A program made the position numbers and the translations under genes. The notes under the pieces were generated by a model, which searched no databases, was not told where the DNA came from, and saw only the letters and a list, made by a program, of their open reading frames with translations. From an uncultured Pelagibacteraceae bacterium (GTDB lineage Bacteria; Pseudomonadota; Alphaproteobacteria; Pelagibacterales; Pelagibacteraceae), in NCBI GenBank assembly GCA_902561765.1, contig CACEQR010000004.1, positions 1 through 64,000 of the forward strand: 64,000 nucleotides of DNA. The letters are read 5' to 3'. Each line of letters begins with the position of its first letter. Position 1 is the stretch's first letter. Below are positions 63,902-64,000 of the stretch, in pieces.

Positions 63902-63920
63902 GTTCTAGTTCTGGTTCTAG
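63902..63920 (-). repeat. Repeated promoter-proximal motif, copy 4
   Basis: GTTCTAGTTCTGGTTCTAG is identical over 19 bases to 63312-63330. It lies upstream of the 85-residue gene and just after the end of the edge gene. Confidence 0.75.
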
Positions 63921-63928
63921 ATTGACCT

Positions 63929-64000
63929 TCAAAATCCACCACGCCAATTATTTTTAGATTTCAAATCTTTCTCTTCTTGTTTTGAAGTAGGTCTAAATAA
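63929..64000 (-). CDS. C-terminal end of a gene cut by the window edge
   Basis: A frame open to the right edge encodes 23 residues ending KSKNNWRGGF and stops at 63929-63931. Its charged composition fits a real protein tail, but nothing can be said about the product. Confidence 0.35.
   Translation of the reverse strand, partial: LFRPTSKQEEKDLKSKNNWRGGF

Noticed and set aside
59014-63920. GTTCTAG repeats as LexA SOS boxes
   Set aside because: The GAAC half-sites are 8 bases apart (or 2), not 7 as at umuD and recA, and the flanks differ. A separate motif is more likely.
1-64000. tRNA or rRNA genes
   Set aside because: Spacers are short and none shows the T-loop/acceptor pattern; none could be supported by reading.

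Overview
The window is very AT-rich, gene-dense DNA with 1-14 base gene overlaps, frequent TTG/GTG starts and almost no spacers. Gene content (glycine-cleavage operon behind a tandem glycine riboswitch, TRAP transporter, NAD-linked formate dehydrogenase, alphaproteobacterial GAAC-N7-GAAC SOS boxes, many DMT permeases) points to a marine alphaproteobacterium of the SAR11 / Candidatus Pelagibacter type. This is inferred from gene content and style, not from an rRNA gene; I saw no rRNA, tRNA or CRISPR array.

Layout. 1-1.1 kb: end of a urease accessory cluster (ureF partial, ureG). 1.1-2.8 kb: SOS-type umuDC. 2.9-6 kb: two GFA/CENP-V zinc proteins, a glycerate-3-kinase-like protein and a TolC-type outer membrane protein. 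6-19.2 kb: housekeeping block (recA, alaS, icd, psd-pssA, a glycosyltransferase-like gene, rlmE, a guaB without CBS domains, guaA, glyoxalase, panB, terC). 19.2-25.8 kb: TRAP transporter dctPQM, 5-oxoprolinase pxpA/pxpBC and a DMT permease. 25.8-34.1 kb: riboswitch and gcvTHP, running with no gap into FAD oxidase-DUF1365-CFA synthase-DUF3833. 34.1-37.9 kb: two SDRs, a bacterial photolyase/cryptochrome, a DCC-family thiol protein and a 42-residue DUF2256 gene. 37.9-43.5 kb: oxidoreductases, permeases, msrA. 43.5-55.6 kb: molybdenum-cofactor and formate dehydrogenase region (moaB, xdhC halves, moaEDCA, fdsA, fused fdsB, fdhD, HPP, NifU-like scaffold, mobA, moeA). 55.7-58.8 kb: DMT permease, amidinotransferase, threonine aldolase. 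58.8-64 kb: accessory region with a helicase IV-like protein, small membrane proteins, a gene with a truncated second copy, and a repeated promoter-proximal motif.

How the genes work together. Much of the window serves one-carbon and glycine oxidation: threonine aldolase and gcvTHP make and split glycine, formate dehydrogenase recovers NADH from formate, GFA-like proteins may handle formaldehyde or related adducts, and glycerate kinase links C2/C3 acids to central metabolism. The moa/mob/moe/fdhD genes build the cofactor of the formate dehydrogenase. The 30.4-37.9 kb genes match families known from RpoE-ChrR singlet-oxygen regulons in other proteobacteria, but no such regulator is present here.

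Most noteworthy: (1) the riboswitch sequence shows a mutually exclusive pairing between aptamer-2 P1 and an arm covering the gcvT ribosome-binding site; (2) two closely matching SOS boxes at umuD and recA; (3) the 58.9-63.6 kb accessory segment bounded by about 100-bp imperfect direct repeats, with a GTTCTAG-N5-GTTCTAG motif before several genes.
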